DNA of 52,676 nt, taken from a virus. The stretch spans positions 1-52,676 of IMG/VR virus record IMGVR_UViG_3300009551_000057; one strand, written 5' to 3'. The notes below the pieces were generated by a model. That model saw only the letters and a program-made list of their open reading frames with translations, ran no database searches and was not told the origin of the DNA. Made by a program: the position numbers and the translations under genes. Each line of letters starts with the position of its first letter. Position 1 is the first letter of the stretch. Below are positions 36,284 to 45,348 of the stretch, in pieces.

Positions 36284-38074
36284 CTACTTGCTCCTTGCGG
36301 GATCAACGCGAGCGGTTTTCCCGGGAGTGAATCCAACCTGAACCAATGCATCGCGGAACGACTGGGTCATCTGCTTTTGCATCACCGGATCCATACCGGC
36401 AACCGATCGCCCACCATAGGACTCGAAGCCCTCGAACCCCGATTTGCTCGATGAGGTCCGGCCGCTCGACTCAACCATTTTATCCACTATCTCCTGTCTC
36501 GCCTCGCGGAGCACGCGCTGGATTACGTCCTGCGGTATCTTCATGTTATCGAGGTACCGGCCGCCGGCCCATTTCGCGCCCGCGGAACCCGGCGCATCGG
36601 ATGACGAGTACACCGCCAACACGGCGCGCTTCGTCGCCGCATTGCTCGCCTTGCCTTCGGGTCCAATGACGGACTGGATATCGTTTGCCGTTTTTTCATA
36701 CGCCGTGAAGTCCTCGCCGAGCATGGTCAGCGCCTCGGCCACGGTCTTCCCTTGCGCCATCTTCTGCGAGACGTAAACTCCGCGATCCTCTCCCGCAATC
36801 TCGAACGCGTCCCGATACGGGTTGTTGTTCACGTTGTGCTGAAACACGCCTCGGATCGCCTGGCCGGTTCCGTACAGTGCCCCCAGGGCGTCACCCAGCT
36901 TGCCGACCCCCTCGACGAGCGGACCGATCTTGTCGGTGATACCTTCAAACGCGGCGACGAATTTCTCGATGCGCTCCGGTGTGAACGCCTCGGCGATCGC
37001 GTTCTTCATTTTCTCCATCGCGATCGCCATGCGGCCGGCCGCGCTCTCCGTATACGTCGCCAGGTCCTTGACGACCACGCCGTTAGCGCGGCCGGCCGCC
37101 TCCAGCGAGGCCAATCGAGTGGGGGCCTCGGCGATGAGCTCGAACGTCCGCCACGCCTCGCTGCGACCGAACGACTTGATCAACGCCTCGATGTCCTTGT
37201 TGAGCGGCGATTTCTTGATCTGATCCATGATGTCGCTGAGCTCTCGGAGCTCCTTCTTCGATCCCTTCTTGAACACGTGGATTCCGTGGGCCTCGAATCG
37301 CGAGGCGTGCCGCTGTAGTCCGGCCATCAACCGGATCATTCCGGTCGCGGCCTGCGATGCCGAATCGAAACCGTCGCGCGTCACCTGGTACATCGCGCCC
37401 AGCTGAGTGGCACCCTCGCGCCCCGTGACGCCGAAGCGCGCAAAGATGGGCATCATCCCAGAGAACTCGGCGGCCATTTGCTTCGCCTCGATGGCGCCCT
37501 CCTTCGCCTGGTTGATCAGGCCCCCCATCGTATCCTCCATCTGATCGTCGGCGATCTTCATCGAGCGAGTCAGCTGGTACATCATCCCGGCCAGGTCGGC
37601 GCCGGTCGCCTCCGATGCCTGTCCTGTCCGGGCGAGGATCTTCATCTTCTCGATGCTGGTGTTTTGCGCACCGGCCAGGTCGACGTACGCGCGGGCGCTG
37701 TCCAGGACCACGCTGGCATCGATTCCCGTCGCGGCTGCGGTCTCACGGGCGGCTCGCGCGATCTCGTTGAGCTGAGCAGGGGTTTGCTTCGCCGCGATCC
37801 CGAAGCGCACGAGCTTGTCGTTGAAGTCGAAAACCTTCTTCCCCTGATCGACAAGCATGTCGATGCCACGCACCGCGTAGCTGCCGACCACGGCGCCGGC
37901 GGCGACCGCCATCCAGTTGCGCTTCTTGTTCTCCTGGGGGGCCATCCCGATCCCGGAGAGCGCGTTCTTCGCGTTCTTCGCGAAGTTGGCGAGGAAGCCC
38001 GCGGCGCGCTGCAACCCAGAGGGGAGCTGCGACGGGTTGGCGACGATCCTTACCTCGGCGACGTTGTTGCTCAT
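36284..38074 (-). CDS. Tail tape measure protein
   Basis: 596 residues, long helical, with a hydrophobic segment WMAVAAGAVVGSYAVRGIDM (residues about 54-73) and typical tape-measure motifs (AAATGIDASVVLDSARAYVD, GAMYQVTRDGFDSASQAATG). It lies directly after the frameshifting chaperone gene and sets tail length; about 600 residues suggests a shortish tail by the usual length rule. Confidence 0.85.
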   Translation of the reverse strand: MSNNVAEVRIVANPSQLPSGLQRAAGFLANFAKNAKNALSGIGMAPQENKKRNWMAVAAGAVVGSYAVRGIDMLVDQGKKVFDFNDKLVRFGIAAKQTPAQLNEIARAARETAAATGIDASVVLDSARAYVDLAGAQNTSIEKMKILARTGQASEATGADLAGMMYQLTRSMKIADDQMEDTMGGLINQAKEGAIEAKQMAAEFSGMMPIFARFGVTGREGATQLGAMYQVTRDGFDSASQAATGMIRLMAGLQRHASRFEAHGIHVFKKGSKKELRELSDIMDQIKKSPLNKDIEALIKSFGRSEAWRTFELIAEAPTRLASLEAAGRANGVVVKDLATYTESAAGRMAIAMEKMKNAIAEAFTPERIEKFVAAFEGITDKIGPLVEGVGKLGDALGALYGTGQAIRGVFQHNVNNNPYRDAFEIAGEDRGVYVSQKMAQGKTVAEALTMLGEDFTAYEKTANDIQSVIGPEGKASNAATKRAVLAVYSSSDAPGSAGAKWAGGRYLDNMKIPQDVIQRVLREARQEIVDKMVESSGRTSSSKSGFEGFESYGGRSVAGMDPVMQKQMTQSFRDALVQVGFTPGKTARVDPARSK

Positions 38075-38078
38075 GGCG

Positions 38079-38299
38079 TCAGTCCTTCCTGAACGCCGTG
38101 TTGACGATCCGTCTCGTCGTGGCGCCCGGCGACTGCGCCGGCGTTGAGGCTACTGCGGATTCTCCGGGAGATCCAAGGATTCCAGATCCGATTCCCCAGG
38201 CGAGGACTTCGGTGTCGGTGAGCTCAGCTGAAGGGCGTCCGTAGAAAGCAGCCAGAGGGACAGCCTCTGAACACCGGCAGCCATGAATGACATCCCGTC
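38079..38299 (-). CDS. -1 frame extension of the tail assembly chaperone
   Basis: After the A9 run at 38308-38300 (codons F-K-K-K in frame), the -1 frame reads AGACGG and stays open with no stop for 73 codons to a TGA at 38081-38079, five bases before the tape-measure ATG. The encoded segment includes AVPLAAFYGRPSAELTDTEV and WGIGSGILGSPGESAVA and ends TTRRIVNTAFRKD. A -1 slip would yield a protein of about 248 residues, as for lambda G/GT and Mu gp41 fusions. Confidence 0.75.
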
Positions 38300-38824
38300 T
38301 TTTTTTTTGAACGCCTCGACGAGCTCCTTGGCGTCATCATCGGACAGGAGATCAGAGACGGGATCCAGGCGCTGGCGGATGTCCTGGTAGATGTTGCCGG
38401 CCGCGATCAGGAGATCGTCGTCGACGCCCATCCATTCCTCGGTCGTGCCGAACTGCTTGGCGTGGTCGTCCGGATCGCGCACGGCGATCGCGAGCTGGCG
38501 CGCCCAGCGCTCCAGGTTGATGCTGTTCGTCCACATCGGCGTGAACGGGATACCGAGCCTGGCCATCTCCGCGATGACCGCCGACTCGACCTGAGCCGAT
38601 TCAGCGTGTCCCACCAGGCGGACGAAGGCGCGGCCGATCCCGGGGAGCTCGACGTACTCCCCGCGGGCGCCAGCGCTGCGCCAGCGCGCGAGCGGGGTGT
38701 CCTGCCCTGCCGCAGCGACCGCGCCCGCTGGGATGCCGCCCGGAGCATGGGCAACGCCTCCGACCGCGCCCGCTGGGATGCCGCCGGCGGCGACCCTGCC
38801 GCGATGCTGCGCGAGCTTGCTCAC
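38150..38824 (-). CDS. Tail assembly chaperone, in-frame product
   Basis: 224 residues. A duplicated GGIPAGAV motif near the N-terminus, then helical domain (MARLGIPFTPMWTNSINLER; VDDDLLIAAGNIYQDIRQRL). Position between tail tube and tape measure is diagnostic. It contains a run of nine A at codons 173-175 (K-K-K) suitable for -1 slippage. Its start overlaps the tube gene stop. Confidence 0.75.
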   Translation of the reverse strand: MSKLAQHRGRVAAGGIPAGAVGGVAHAPGGIPAGAVAAAGQDTPLARWRSAGARGEYVELPGIGRAFVRLVGHAESAQVESAVIAEMARLGIPFTPMWTNSINLERWARQLAIAVRDPDDHAKQFGTTEEWMGVDDDLLIAAGNIYQDIRQRLDPVSDLLSDDDAKELVEAFKKKDGMSFMAAGVQRLSLWLLSTDALQLSSPTPKSSPGESDLESLDLPENPQ

Positions 38825-39222
38825 GAGCGCGTGACCCCGAGGCAGGCCATCGAGATCGTGTCCTCCCAGTTGCCCTCGGCGTCCATCTTCGAGTCGATCT
38901 TCGAGATGCGGCAGGCGAACGACTCACGAAACCCGCCCTGTTCATTGACGACCGTCAGCGTAAACGTGGCGTACGAGTTGTTGACGATGAACCAGTCTAC
39001 CTCGGGCGTGCGGCCGACCTGGCGATACGAGGTCGCGTCGATCTCGAAGCCGCCCTGCTTGCGCCGGAACCCCGCGCCACGCTCGACGCCGATCGCGAGC
39101 ACGACCTCGGTGCTCCGGCCGTCCTTGATGTCGAGGGACTTGATCTTGAGCAACTTGAGCAGGGCCGCGCCGGCGCCGCTCACGTTGATGAAGAGTTCTC
39201 CTTGTGATGCAACGTCGCTCAT
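38821..39222 (-). CDS. Tail tube protein (Mu gpM-like)
   Basis: 133 residues; two parallel beta segments (GRSTEVVLAIGVERGAGFRR; TLTVVNEQGGFRESFACRIS) and length fit a contractile tail tube subunit. Directly downstream of the sheath gene, which has the same order in Mu. Forms the inner tube the sheath contracts around. Confidence 0.85.
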   Translation of the reverse strand: MSDVASQGELFINVSGAGAALLKLLKIKSLDIKDGRSTEVVLAIGVERGAGFRRKQGGFEIDATSYRQVGRTPEVDWFIVNNSYATFTLTVVNEQGGFRESFACRISKIDSKMDAEGNWEDTISMACLGVTRS

Positions 39223-39224
39223 GA

Positions 39225-40691
39225 TCAGCCTCCGATCTGTATGTTGTGGACCCAGGCGATCTGACCGAGCGGGACCACGGCATGGTAGGGCAGCTGGACG
39301 TTGTTACGCCCGATGGTGACGGCGTCGTGCTCCAGCTGCATCGCCTGCACGTCGCTCTCCACGTGGCGCTTGCTGATGACGCCGGCATCGGCCTCGGCAC
39401 GAAGGATGGACGCACCGAGATCCAGGATGAGCTGATCCGTCGTCTCGTCCTGGGGGACGCCGTCTTGGTTGGTGTCCGGTCCGAGCGCCAGAGCGGTGGC
39501 GATGTCGAGCTGGATCGCCAGGGAAACGCCGGTGCGCGATACGGCGATGTCCCGGTTGCGGTCATCGGGGACGCCGCTGGTGGTCGTCTTACTCGTCACC
39601 AGGCGCTCGATCTTGACCGCGTTCTGCGTCACGGCGCCCGAGCTGTCGATGATGCCGTTGAGGACGGTCAGGCCGGCAGCGATTCCGGTCTCGACCTCGG
39701 GGCCGGTGTACCAGGTCCCCTGGGTCGGAGGTGACAGCGGGATCTTGGCGCCGTTGTAGCCCGCGTTGGGGCGCTCGCTCGAGAACACCCGCATGGCCAC
39801 AGCGGTGGCGATCTCGCCCGCGGTGCTCAAGCAGCCCTCCATGTTGGCGATGATCGTCGATTGATGGTTGGCGGCTGCGGCGAGCGCGGTCGCGGTTCCC
39901 AGCGTGCCCATCTCGCCGATGAAGTAGTACCCCCACGTCTTGCTGCTGACGCTCCAGCGGACCGCCAGGTCCAGGAGAATCTCGGCGATGTCGGCCGCGG
40001 CATGGTTCGAGAGCACGATGCCCTCGTAGCGCTGCGGCGACAGCGCGTCGAGCGCCGGCTGATGATCGGCCACGCCGGCGCCGACCACCGTGTTTGCGAT
40101 CGCGACGGACACGCCGGCGACCTGCTGCAGCACGGTGACGGCAATATCCTTGCCGTTGACGCCCTTGTGCGGGTGCGTCAGCGTGACCACGTTGGTCGCC
40201 ACCGTCGGGACGACGGGGAGATTATCCTGTCGCTTCTTGAGCTCGTTGCTGATCGCGGTGGCCACGGTGTTCTGAACGTCGCCGCTGCGCACACCGACGT
40301 TGAACACGCGACCGGCGACGGAGATGACGACGTTGCCATCCGTGGTCGCGGTTCCGGTCACCGTTGCCGTCTTGACGTTGGCGGTCCCGCCGCTCGGCTC
40401 GACGACGGCGACGGCGCGAACGCGAGGGCCGCGGCCGAATAGCTGCGAACACTCGTACGCCTTGCGGCAGTCGATCGCGAGCTCGCTGCCCACGCCGAAC
40501 AGCGCATCGGTCGTGGTCGCGTCGGACGCCTCGTAGATCACGCCGGGCGTCGCCGTCCCGGCGGAGCTCATCGTTCCGATGATCGCGATGGTGAGCGGGA
40601 CCGAGACGATCGCGTTGGAGGCGCGCAGGTAGTTGAACTGGTGAAACGTCGACGGACGGTTGATGTTGCTCGGGACGTTCGTCGTGATCAC
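39225..40691 (-). CDS. Tail sheath protein (Mu gpL-like)
   Basis: 488 residues. N-terminal NVPSNINRPSTFHQFNYLRA, internal IAIIGTMSSAGTATPGVIYE, QLFGRGPRVRAVAV and C-terminal handshake region (IGRNNVQLPYHAVVPLGQIA) fit Mu-type sheaths. It implies a myovirus morphology. Coupled to the upstream gp38-like gene by ATGA. Confidence 0.9.
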   Translation of the reverse strand: MITTNVPSNINRPSTFHQFNYLRASNAIVSVPLTIAIIGTMSSAGTATPGVIYEASDATTTDALFGVGSELAIDCRKAYECSQLFGRGPRVRAVAVVEPSGGTANVKTATVTGTATTDGNVVISVAGRVFNVGVRSGDVQNTVATAISNELKKRQDNLPVVPTVATNVVTLTHPHKGVNGKDIAVTVLQQVAGVSVAIANTVVGAGVADHQPALDALSPQRYEGIVLSNHAAADIAEILLDLAVRWSVSSKTWGYYFIGEMGTLGTATALAAAANHQSTIIANMEGCLSTAGEIATAVAMRVFSSERPNAGYNGAKIPLSPPTQGTWYTGPEVETGIAAGLTVLNGIIDSSGAVTQNAVKIERLVTSKTTTSGVPDDRNRDIAVSRTGVSLAIQLDIATALALGPDTNQDGVPQDETTDQLILDLGASILRAEADAGVISKRHVESDVQAMQLEHDAVTIGRNNVQLPYHAVVPLGQIAWVHNIQIGG

Positions 40692-40972
40692 TTGCCACCT
40701 CCCAACCGCGAAGCCCGCGCCGCGAGCGCCGCCTCGAGATCATCGGGGGCGGCGGCCGCCGATGGGCCCGACACCGCCCCCGCGTCGAGGTCGCACGGGA
40801 TCAGATCACCGCGCGCGATCGCGCGCCGGATGGTCTGGCTGAAGCGCACGCGCTTGACGACCCCGGCGACGGCCTTCGTCGGGTGGCCGCCGGGGTCGGT
40901 CCCGTCGTTGGGGTGGATCGGCGTCAGGCGACCGGGCGGCGCCGTGACGGTGATGTGGGTCGGGATGGCCAT
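40688..40972 (-). CDS. Mu gp38-like (DUF2635-like) small protein
   Basis: 94 residues, slightly long. VRFSQTIRRAIARGDLIPCD resembles the W-R-R-x-x-x-G-D-L end of DUF2635, and the position just upstream of the sheath matches Mu gp38. Role unknown; likely tail assembly. Confidence 0.6.
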   Translation of the reverse strand: MAIPTHITVTAPPGRLTPIHPNDGTDPGGHPTKAVAGVVKRVRFSQTIRRAIARGDLIPCDLDAGAVSGPSAAAAPDDLEAALAARASRLGGGK

Positions 40973-40984
40973 TGTCGGATGCTC

Positions 40985-41674
40985 CTACAGTTGGGTGTCA
41001 ACGTCTACTGTCCGAGGGTCGACGGGGGCGTCGGGCGGAACGGTCTCGTTCTGGGCCGGGGTGTTGCGCCAGTAGACCTCGGTCAGCGGATCCGGCGGCG
41101 TCCTCCACTCCCTGCCCTTGCCGAAGATGGGGGCCGGCGTGAACAGCTTGACTCTGTACTCCTGAACCCAGATCGTCATCGGCTCGGCGGTCGCCAGCTC
41201 GCGCTCGCGCACGATCCGGATCTGCTTGACCGTCGTCTTGGTGGCCTGCGGATACCTCCCATACATGAGCTCGAGGGCGTGCTCCATCATGATGTGGAGT
41301 CCCGGATCGGCGTGGTCGTTGGCGCGCGCGACGTTGTCGGGTGCGTGACGTCCGGTGTAGCGATCGCGCTGGTGGCCGGATGCGAAGTACAGGATGAGCT
41401 CGACGGTCGAGAGCGCCTCCTGGGCGCCAACACCCGTGACATCGAACTCGCGCGTGCCGGTGGCCACGGCGATGCCCGGCGTGGCCTTCAGCGTATCGAT
41501 CAGGTGGCCGATCCCGAGGTCCTCGTCGGTGTAGGTCCGCACCACCCCGCCGAAGCTCGTCAGCGATCTGAGGTACCCGTTGGGGTACTTCATCGGCGCG
41601 AGGATCTGCAGCGCGGCATCGATCAGGATGGTGCGCTGCGGGCGCGGCTCCTCGGTGTCGAAGATGTGCGACAT
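40985..41674 (-). CDS. Mu gp37-like protein (DUF1834)
   Basis: 229 residues. LTSFGGVVRTYTDEDLGIGH, ALSTVELILYFASGHQRDR and the C-terminal VKLFTPAPIFGKGRE fit the gp37/DUF1834 family, thought to be a neck or tail-terminator component. The C-terminus is extended by about 30 acidic, Pro-rich residues. Confidence 0.75.
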   Translation of the reverse strand: MSHIFDTEEPRPQRTILIDAALQILAPMKYPNGYLRSLTSFGGVVRTYTDEDLGIGHLIDTLKATPGIAVATGTREFDVTGVGAQEALSTVELILYFASGHQRDRYTGRHAPDNVARANDHADPGLHIMMEHALELMYGRYPQATKTTVKQIRIVRERELATAEPMTIWVQEYRVKLFTPAPIFGKGREWRTPPDPLTEVYWRNTPAQNETVPPDAPVDPRTVDVDTQL

Positions 41675-41675
41675 C

Positions 41676-42131
41676 CTAGAACCCCTGCCAGCGCTTGATC
41701 ATCGCGCGCTCGAAGATCTCCCGGGCGCGGTCTGCCAGCCATTTCGATATCCAGAAGAACTGGCGCTGCGGGAGAATCGATCCATGCCCGACCACCGTGG
41801 GCCCATCCTGATGCGCCATCGACCATGGCACGCGGGACCTGATCAGCAGGAAGTCGCCGGTGATCTTCGTGAGCCGAGCCATCGGCAGGCGCCCGAGGAT
41901 CTGGCGGTTGCGGCGCTTGCCGCTGCGGGCGTAGCGTTTCAGCGTGGTTGACGCCAGGAACGGCCAGGCGCCCTTCGGGCCGCGCATCCGGTTGCGGTGG
42001 TCCCGCTGGTCGCGCAGCGCGGGCGGCTTGATCTCGTAGAAGGCATCGCGAAAGTCGCGACGCCCCATCAGGCGCAGCTTGTTCGCGATGCCCTTGAATT
42101 CGACGATGCCCTCGATCGCTACAAGCGCCAT
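41676..42131 (-). CDS. Virion morphogenesis protein (Mu gpG-like)
   Basis: 151 residues, very basic. RDFRDAFYEIKPPALRDQRD, PFLASTTLKRYARSGKRRNR and SILPQRQFFWISKWLADRAR match the phage virion morphogenesis family (gpG, tail completion S). In Mu this gene lies before the protease; here it is between gp36-like and gp37-like genes, a rearrangement. Confidence 0.75.
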   Translation of the reverse strand: MALVAIEGIVEFKGIANKLRLMGRRDFRDAFYEIKPPALRDQRDHRNRMRGPKGAWPFLASTTLKRYARSGKRRNRQILGRLPMARLTKITGDFLLIRSRVPWSMAHQDGPTVVGHGSILPQRQFFWISKWLADRAREIFERAMIKRWQGF

Positions 42132-42587
42132 CTAGATGAACCCCTTCAGCCTGCAGCGCGAGATCTCGAGCGAGCTGTCGCGCGGCGCCGCCTTGTCGTT
42201 GACGATGCTCGCCTTCACCGGCGTGGGCTCGATGCCGAGCGAGATGGTGCCGCGAGAGACGCCCTGCAGCCACTCGCGATCGATTTCTTCCGCCTTCTGA
42301 TCGTCGTACATCGGCTGACCGCGGTAGCGGTTTCTCCGCAGGATGCGAGCGGCCATGCTCGCCGACAGCTCCGATACCACATCGGGCACCGGGCTGAGCG
42401 GGACCGCGTAGCGGTGCCCGACGTAGGAGTCGATCACGCCGTCCGCGCGCTTGATCGCGTCGGCCACGACCAGGGCCACGCCGGCGCCGTTGTCAACCTC
42501 CGCCGTATCTTCGAGATCGGCGAGCTGCACGAGGTTGACGGAGCCGCCGACCGCGGTCTGGACCTGGCTTTGCGTCGAGTAGGCCAT
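42132..42587 (-). CDS. Mu gp36-like protein (DUF1320)
   Basis: 151 residues. AYSTQSQVQTAVGG, VVADAIKRADGVIDSYVGHR and YRGQPMYDDQKAEEIDREWL are the DUF1320 pattern; gp36 is a head-tail connector protein. One base separates it from the gpG-like gene. Confidence 0.85.
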   Translation of the reverse strand: MAYSTQSQVQTAVGGSVNLVQLADLEDTAEVDNGAGVALVVADAIKRADGVIDSYVGHRYAVPLSPVPDVVSELSASMAARILRRNRYRGQPMYDDQKAEEIDREWLQGVSRGTISLGIEPTPVKASIVNDKAAPRDSSLEISRCRLKGFI

Positions 42588-42590
42588 CGG

Positions 42591-43184
42591 CTACTTCTTG
42601 GCGGGCGGCGGCCCGAAGTCCTCGGCCGCCTCGCCGGCGGGCTTGGCGCCGGCGGCTTGGCCCGCCGGGATTCGCGACGGCCGGCCGTCGCCCTTGTCCG
42701 GCGCGTTCATGCGCGCATCGCGCAGGCGCTTTAGCTCCTCGCGGGTGGTCTTGAGCTCCTCCTCGACGGCGCGGGTTTGCGCGCGCAGCGCCTCGACATC
42801 ACGATCGTCGAGATCCTGGGCGCGGTGGTGGACATGGAGCGCGGCGTCCTCGAGCAGGCGCTCCGCACCCTCGATGCCGACGACGTACACGCCGGAGCGC
42901 TGCATCTCCGCGATCTCGGCGTCCGGCAGATCCCTGATCTGAACGGCGACGCGGGGGTTGTCCTTTTCGAACTTCAGCCCCGAACGCGTTCGGCGCGGTA
43001 CCGTCCGGTCGAGCGACACGTAGAACGTATCGCCGTCCTTGGGGACCGGATGCCCGGCGCGCCGGTTGTCGCGATGCAGCCGAGCGCGTTCGCGGCGGGC
43101 GTTCTCCGCGCTGATCTTGGCGTGGCGCGCCTCCTCGATCTCGAAAGGCGTGGGCGGGAGGTCGTCGAACATCTTCGGATCCAT
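42591..43184 (-). CDS. Positional equivalent of Mu gp35
   Basis: 197 residues from ATG 43184 (AGGAG six bases upstream; ATG 43190 sits against the ribosome site). FYVSLDRTVPRRTRSGLKFE and AVQIRDLPDAEIAEMQRSGV suggest a gp35-like core, flanked by a long basic coiled coil (RAVEEELKTTREELKRLRDA) and a Pro/Ala-rich end. Head-associated protein of unknown role. Confidence 0.6.
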   Translation of the reverse strand: MDPKMFDDLPPTPFEIEEARHAKISAENARRERARLHRDNRRAGHPVPKDGDTFYVSLDRTVPRRTRSGLKFEKDNPRVAVQIRDLPDAEIAEMQRSGVYVVGIEGAERLLEDAALHVHHRAQDLDDRDVEALRAQTRAVEEELKTTREELKRLRDARMNAPDKGDGRPSRIPAGQAAGAKPAGEAAEDFGPPPAKK

Positions 43185-43267
43185 GGTCATCTCCTGGGTT
43201 GGTGGTGGATGGGCGCATCGCCGGGCGTCCGGCCCGGCCCGCTCGCGGCGGGCGTGGAGCGCGTGCG

Positions 43268-44374
43268 CTAGGCGCCGGGTCCGCCGACGATCTCCTGGGG
43301 GAGGCCGTAGGCGGCGCCGTCCTCGGACTCGATGCCGTAGAGGTACTTTCCCGTGCGGAAGGTGAACTCGTCGTCCCCCTTGTCGACGGCCAGGAACTCC
43401 ACGTCCCGCTTGATCTGCAGCATGATCGCCGAGGACCCCTCGGGAATCAGGAACCACTCGAGCCCGGTCAGGGTGACCGTGGTTCCGAACATGCTGTAGG
43501 TCGCGCCGGCGGTGATCCACTCGGAGCAGTACGGGATCGCCGTGCCCTTGTCGAGGTTGGTCTGGGTCTGGCCGACGATGTTTTCCTGCTGCAGCACGGT
43601 CCGAACCGCGTTGCGGTTCGAGGGGCCGTGCACCAGGTAGAGCTGTCGACCGCGCGCCGGCGCGAGCGGCAGGCCGTTCTCGTCCTTCATCGACAGGAAC
43701 AGGTTCCACGCCGATTGGTACGTCGTCGCAGAAAACGCGCCGGTGACCTTGTTCGAGTAGGTCGCGCCGGTCCCATTGCCCAGGAACGTGTGATCGGTGT
43801 CGATCAGGTTCTGGCCGTCGTACGTGGTGCCGAGCGCGGTGCCCTGCAGGCCGGCGATCAGCATGCAGATGTACATCTCGTCGAGGTGCCACTGGTAGCT
43901 GTCGCCCAGGCTGTTGATCTTGCCCTTGTACAGCCCGAACTCGTCGTTCAGGATGTCGCCCTTCGGGACCATGATCGAAGCCTCGTGGGGGCGGGTGGCG
44001 ATGGTCAGCGCTTCCCCGCGCAGCATCGACACCACCTTGTCGCCTTCCCACACGCGCATCTTCGGCAGGCTGTCGAGCCACATCTCCCTGTTAAGGAGCT
44101 TGTTGGTCCGCAGCATCATCGCGAACCGCTGATGCAGGCCATCGGCGCGCTGCAGGCGGTTGTTGAGCATCGTACCGAAGCCGATGTAGGCGGCCTCGAT
44201 CTTCGCCGCGTCGGGCGAGGAGCCGCCCTGCCGGACGCCGGACAGGCGCGACATATAGCGCGCGATCTCCTTGGAGCCGCGCGCGCGGATGAGGCTGCGA
44301 TCGACGGACTCGTCGTGGAGCCCGTGGAGCGAGCCACGGTTGTACGGACGGGAGATCTGTGAACGGAGGATCAT
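43268..44374 (-). CDS. Major capsid protein (Mu gpT-like)
   Basis: 368 residues. REMWLDSLPKMRVWEGDKVV, IMVPKGDILNDEFGLYKGKI, and YDGQNLIDTDHTFLG are clear marks of the gpT/HK97-fold major head subunit family. Sits directly after the decoration gene. Confidence 0.9.
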   Translation of the reverse strand: MILRSQISRPYNRGSLHGLHDESVDRSLIRARGSKEIARYMSRLSGVRQGGSSPDAAKIEAAYIGFGTMLNNRLQRADGLHQRFAMMLRTNKLLNREMWLDSLPKMRVWEGDKVVSMLRGEALTIATRPHEASIMVPKGDILNDEFGLYKGKINSLGDSYQWHLDEMYICMLIAGLQGTALGTTYDGQNLIDTDHTFLGNGTGATYSNKVTGAFSATTYQSAWNLFLSMKDENGLPLAPARGRQLYLVHGPSNRNAVRTVLQQENIVGQTQTNLDKGTAIPYCSEWITAGATYSMFGTTVTLTGLEWFLIPEGSSAIMLQIKRDVEFLAVDKGDDEFTFRTGKYLYGIESEDGAAYGLPQEIVGGPGA

Positions 44375-44386
44375 GTCATTGTCTCC

Positions 44387-44818
44387 TTAGGCCGCCGCGA
44401 TCTTGGCCTGGGTCATGTCGACCCAGACCCCATCGGCATCGACCTCGGTGATGTACCCGCCGATGATGTCGTTGGTGGTGGTGGCCGCCTTGCTAACGGT
44501 CTGGTTGTCCAGCACCGTGCACGGCTGGCCGACGTCGGCGGCCGTGATCGTGCCGTCGTTGCCGAGGTTGAAAATGCCGCGCTCCACGACGATCCGGCGA
44601 TCGCCGGCGGCGTAGTCGGCGGCCTGGCAGGCAAGCCCCATGACCACGTGCGTCGCCGTGTCCGCCCCGCGGACGGCGCCCGCGGACGGCGTCGCGACCG
44701 ACACGATCGTGCCGATCGGAATCGCCGCGGCTCCGGTAGCCGTGGTCGCCAGATCGAGGACGATCTGCCGGATCGGGCCGCGCTTCTTGGTGTTGCGGTC
44801 GAGCGAGGTGGCCGCCAT
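44387..44818 (-). CDS. Capsid decoration / cement protein (DUF2190-like)
   Basis: 143 residues. A small beta-rich protein with PIGTIVSVATPSAGAVRGAD, GQPCTVLDNQTVSKAATTTN and a C-terminal GVWVDMTQAKIAA, in the style of head-stabilising proteins next to capsid genes. ATG shares its A with the TGA of the protease-scaffold gene. Confidence 0.75.
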   Translation of the reverse strand: MAATSLDRNTKKRGPIRQIVLDLATTATGAAAIPIGTIVSVATPSAGAVRGADTATHVVMGLACQAADYAAGDRRIVVERGIFNLGNDGTITAADVGQPCTVLDNQTVSKAATTTNDIIGGYITEVDADGVWVDMTQAKIAAA

Positions 44819-45348
44819 CAGCGACCTCCATCGAGCGCCAGGTGGCCGCTCGCGTAGCGCTCCATGTCCTCGACTTTGATGCCGAGCTGTTCGGCAACAT
44901 CGTTGAGGTATGGGTTGTCCTGCGGGGCGAACGATCCGACGGGGACGCGGGCCGGTTCGCCGACGCCGAGCGACGCCGCGCGGCCGCCGAGCCGGATGGT
45001 CGGCTCCATCTCGGCGAGCTCGGCCTCGAGCTCGGCGATCCCGCCGTCGCGCGCGATCCGTCGGAGGCGGGTCTCGCGGAGCGAGGGGGCCGGGTTGCCG
45101 TTCTCGTCGCGGCCCCGGCGCAGCCGGCCGTCATCGTAGGCGCGCTCGATGAGCGCGTTGACGCGCTGATCGAGCACCGCGCCGGTAGCCGCCCGAAGCG
45201 CGGTCTGCGCCTGGACCAGCTCCGCTCGGACGCCGTCGGCCGCGACCGCGCGCTGGCGGAGGCTCTCGACCGCCGCCAGAGCACGATCCTCGTCGCCGTC
45301 TTCCAGTGCCGCCAGCCCTAGGGCGGCGGCGAGTCGTGCGAATTTCAT
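44818..45348 (-). CDS. Nested scaffold protein from internal start
   Basis: The in-frame ATG at 45348 is preceded by AAGGAGAATCAGACG, a better ribosome site than the start of the full gene. The product (176 residues, beginning MKFARLAAALGLAALEDGDE) equals the helical C-terminal part. This is the layout of lambda C/Nu3 and Mu I/Z, where an independent scaffold is needed in excess of protease. Confidence 0.7.
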   Translation of the reverse strand: MKFARLAAALGLAALEDGDEDRALAAVESLRQRAVAADGVRAELVQAQTALRAATGAVLDQRVNALIERAYDDGRLRRGRDENGNPAPSLRETRLRRIARDGGIAELEAELAEMEPTIRLGGRAASLGVGEPARVPVGSFAPQDNPYLNDVAEQLGIKVEDMERYASGHLALDGGR

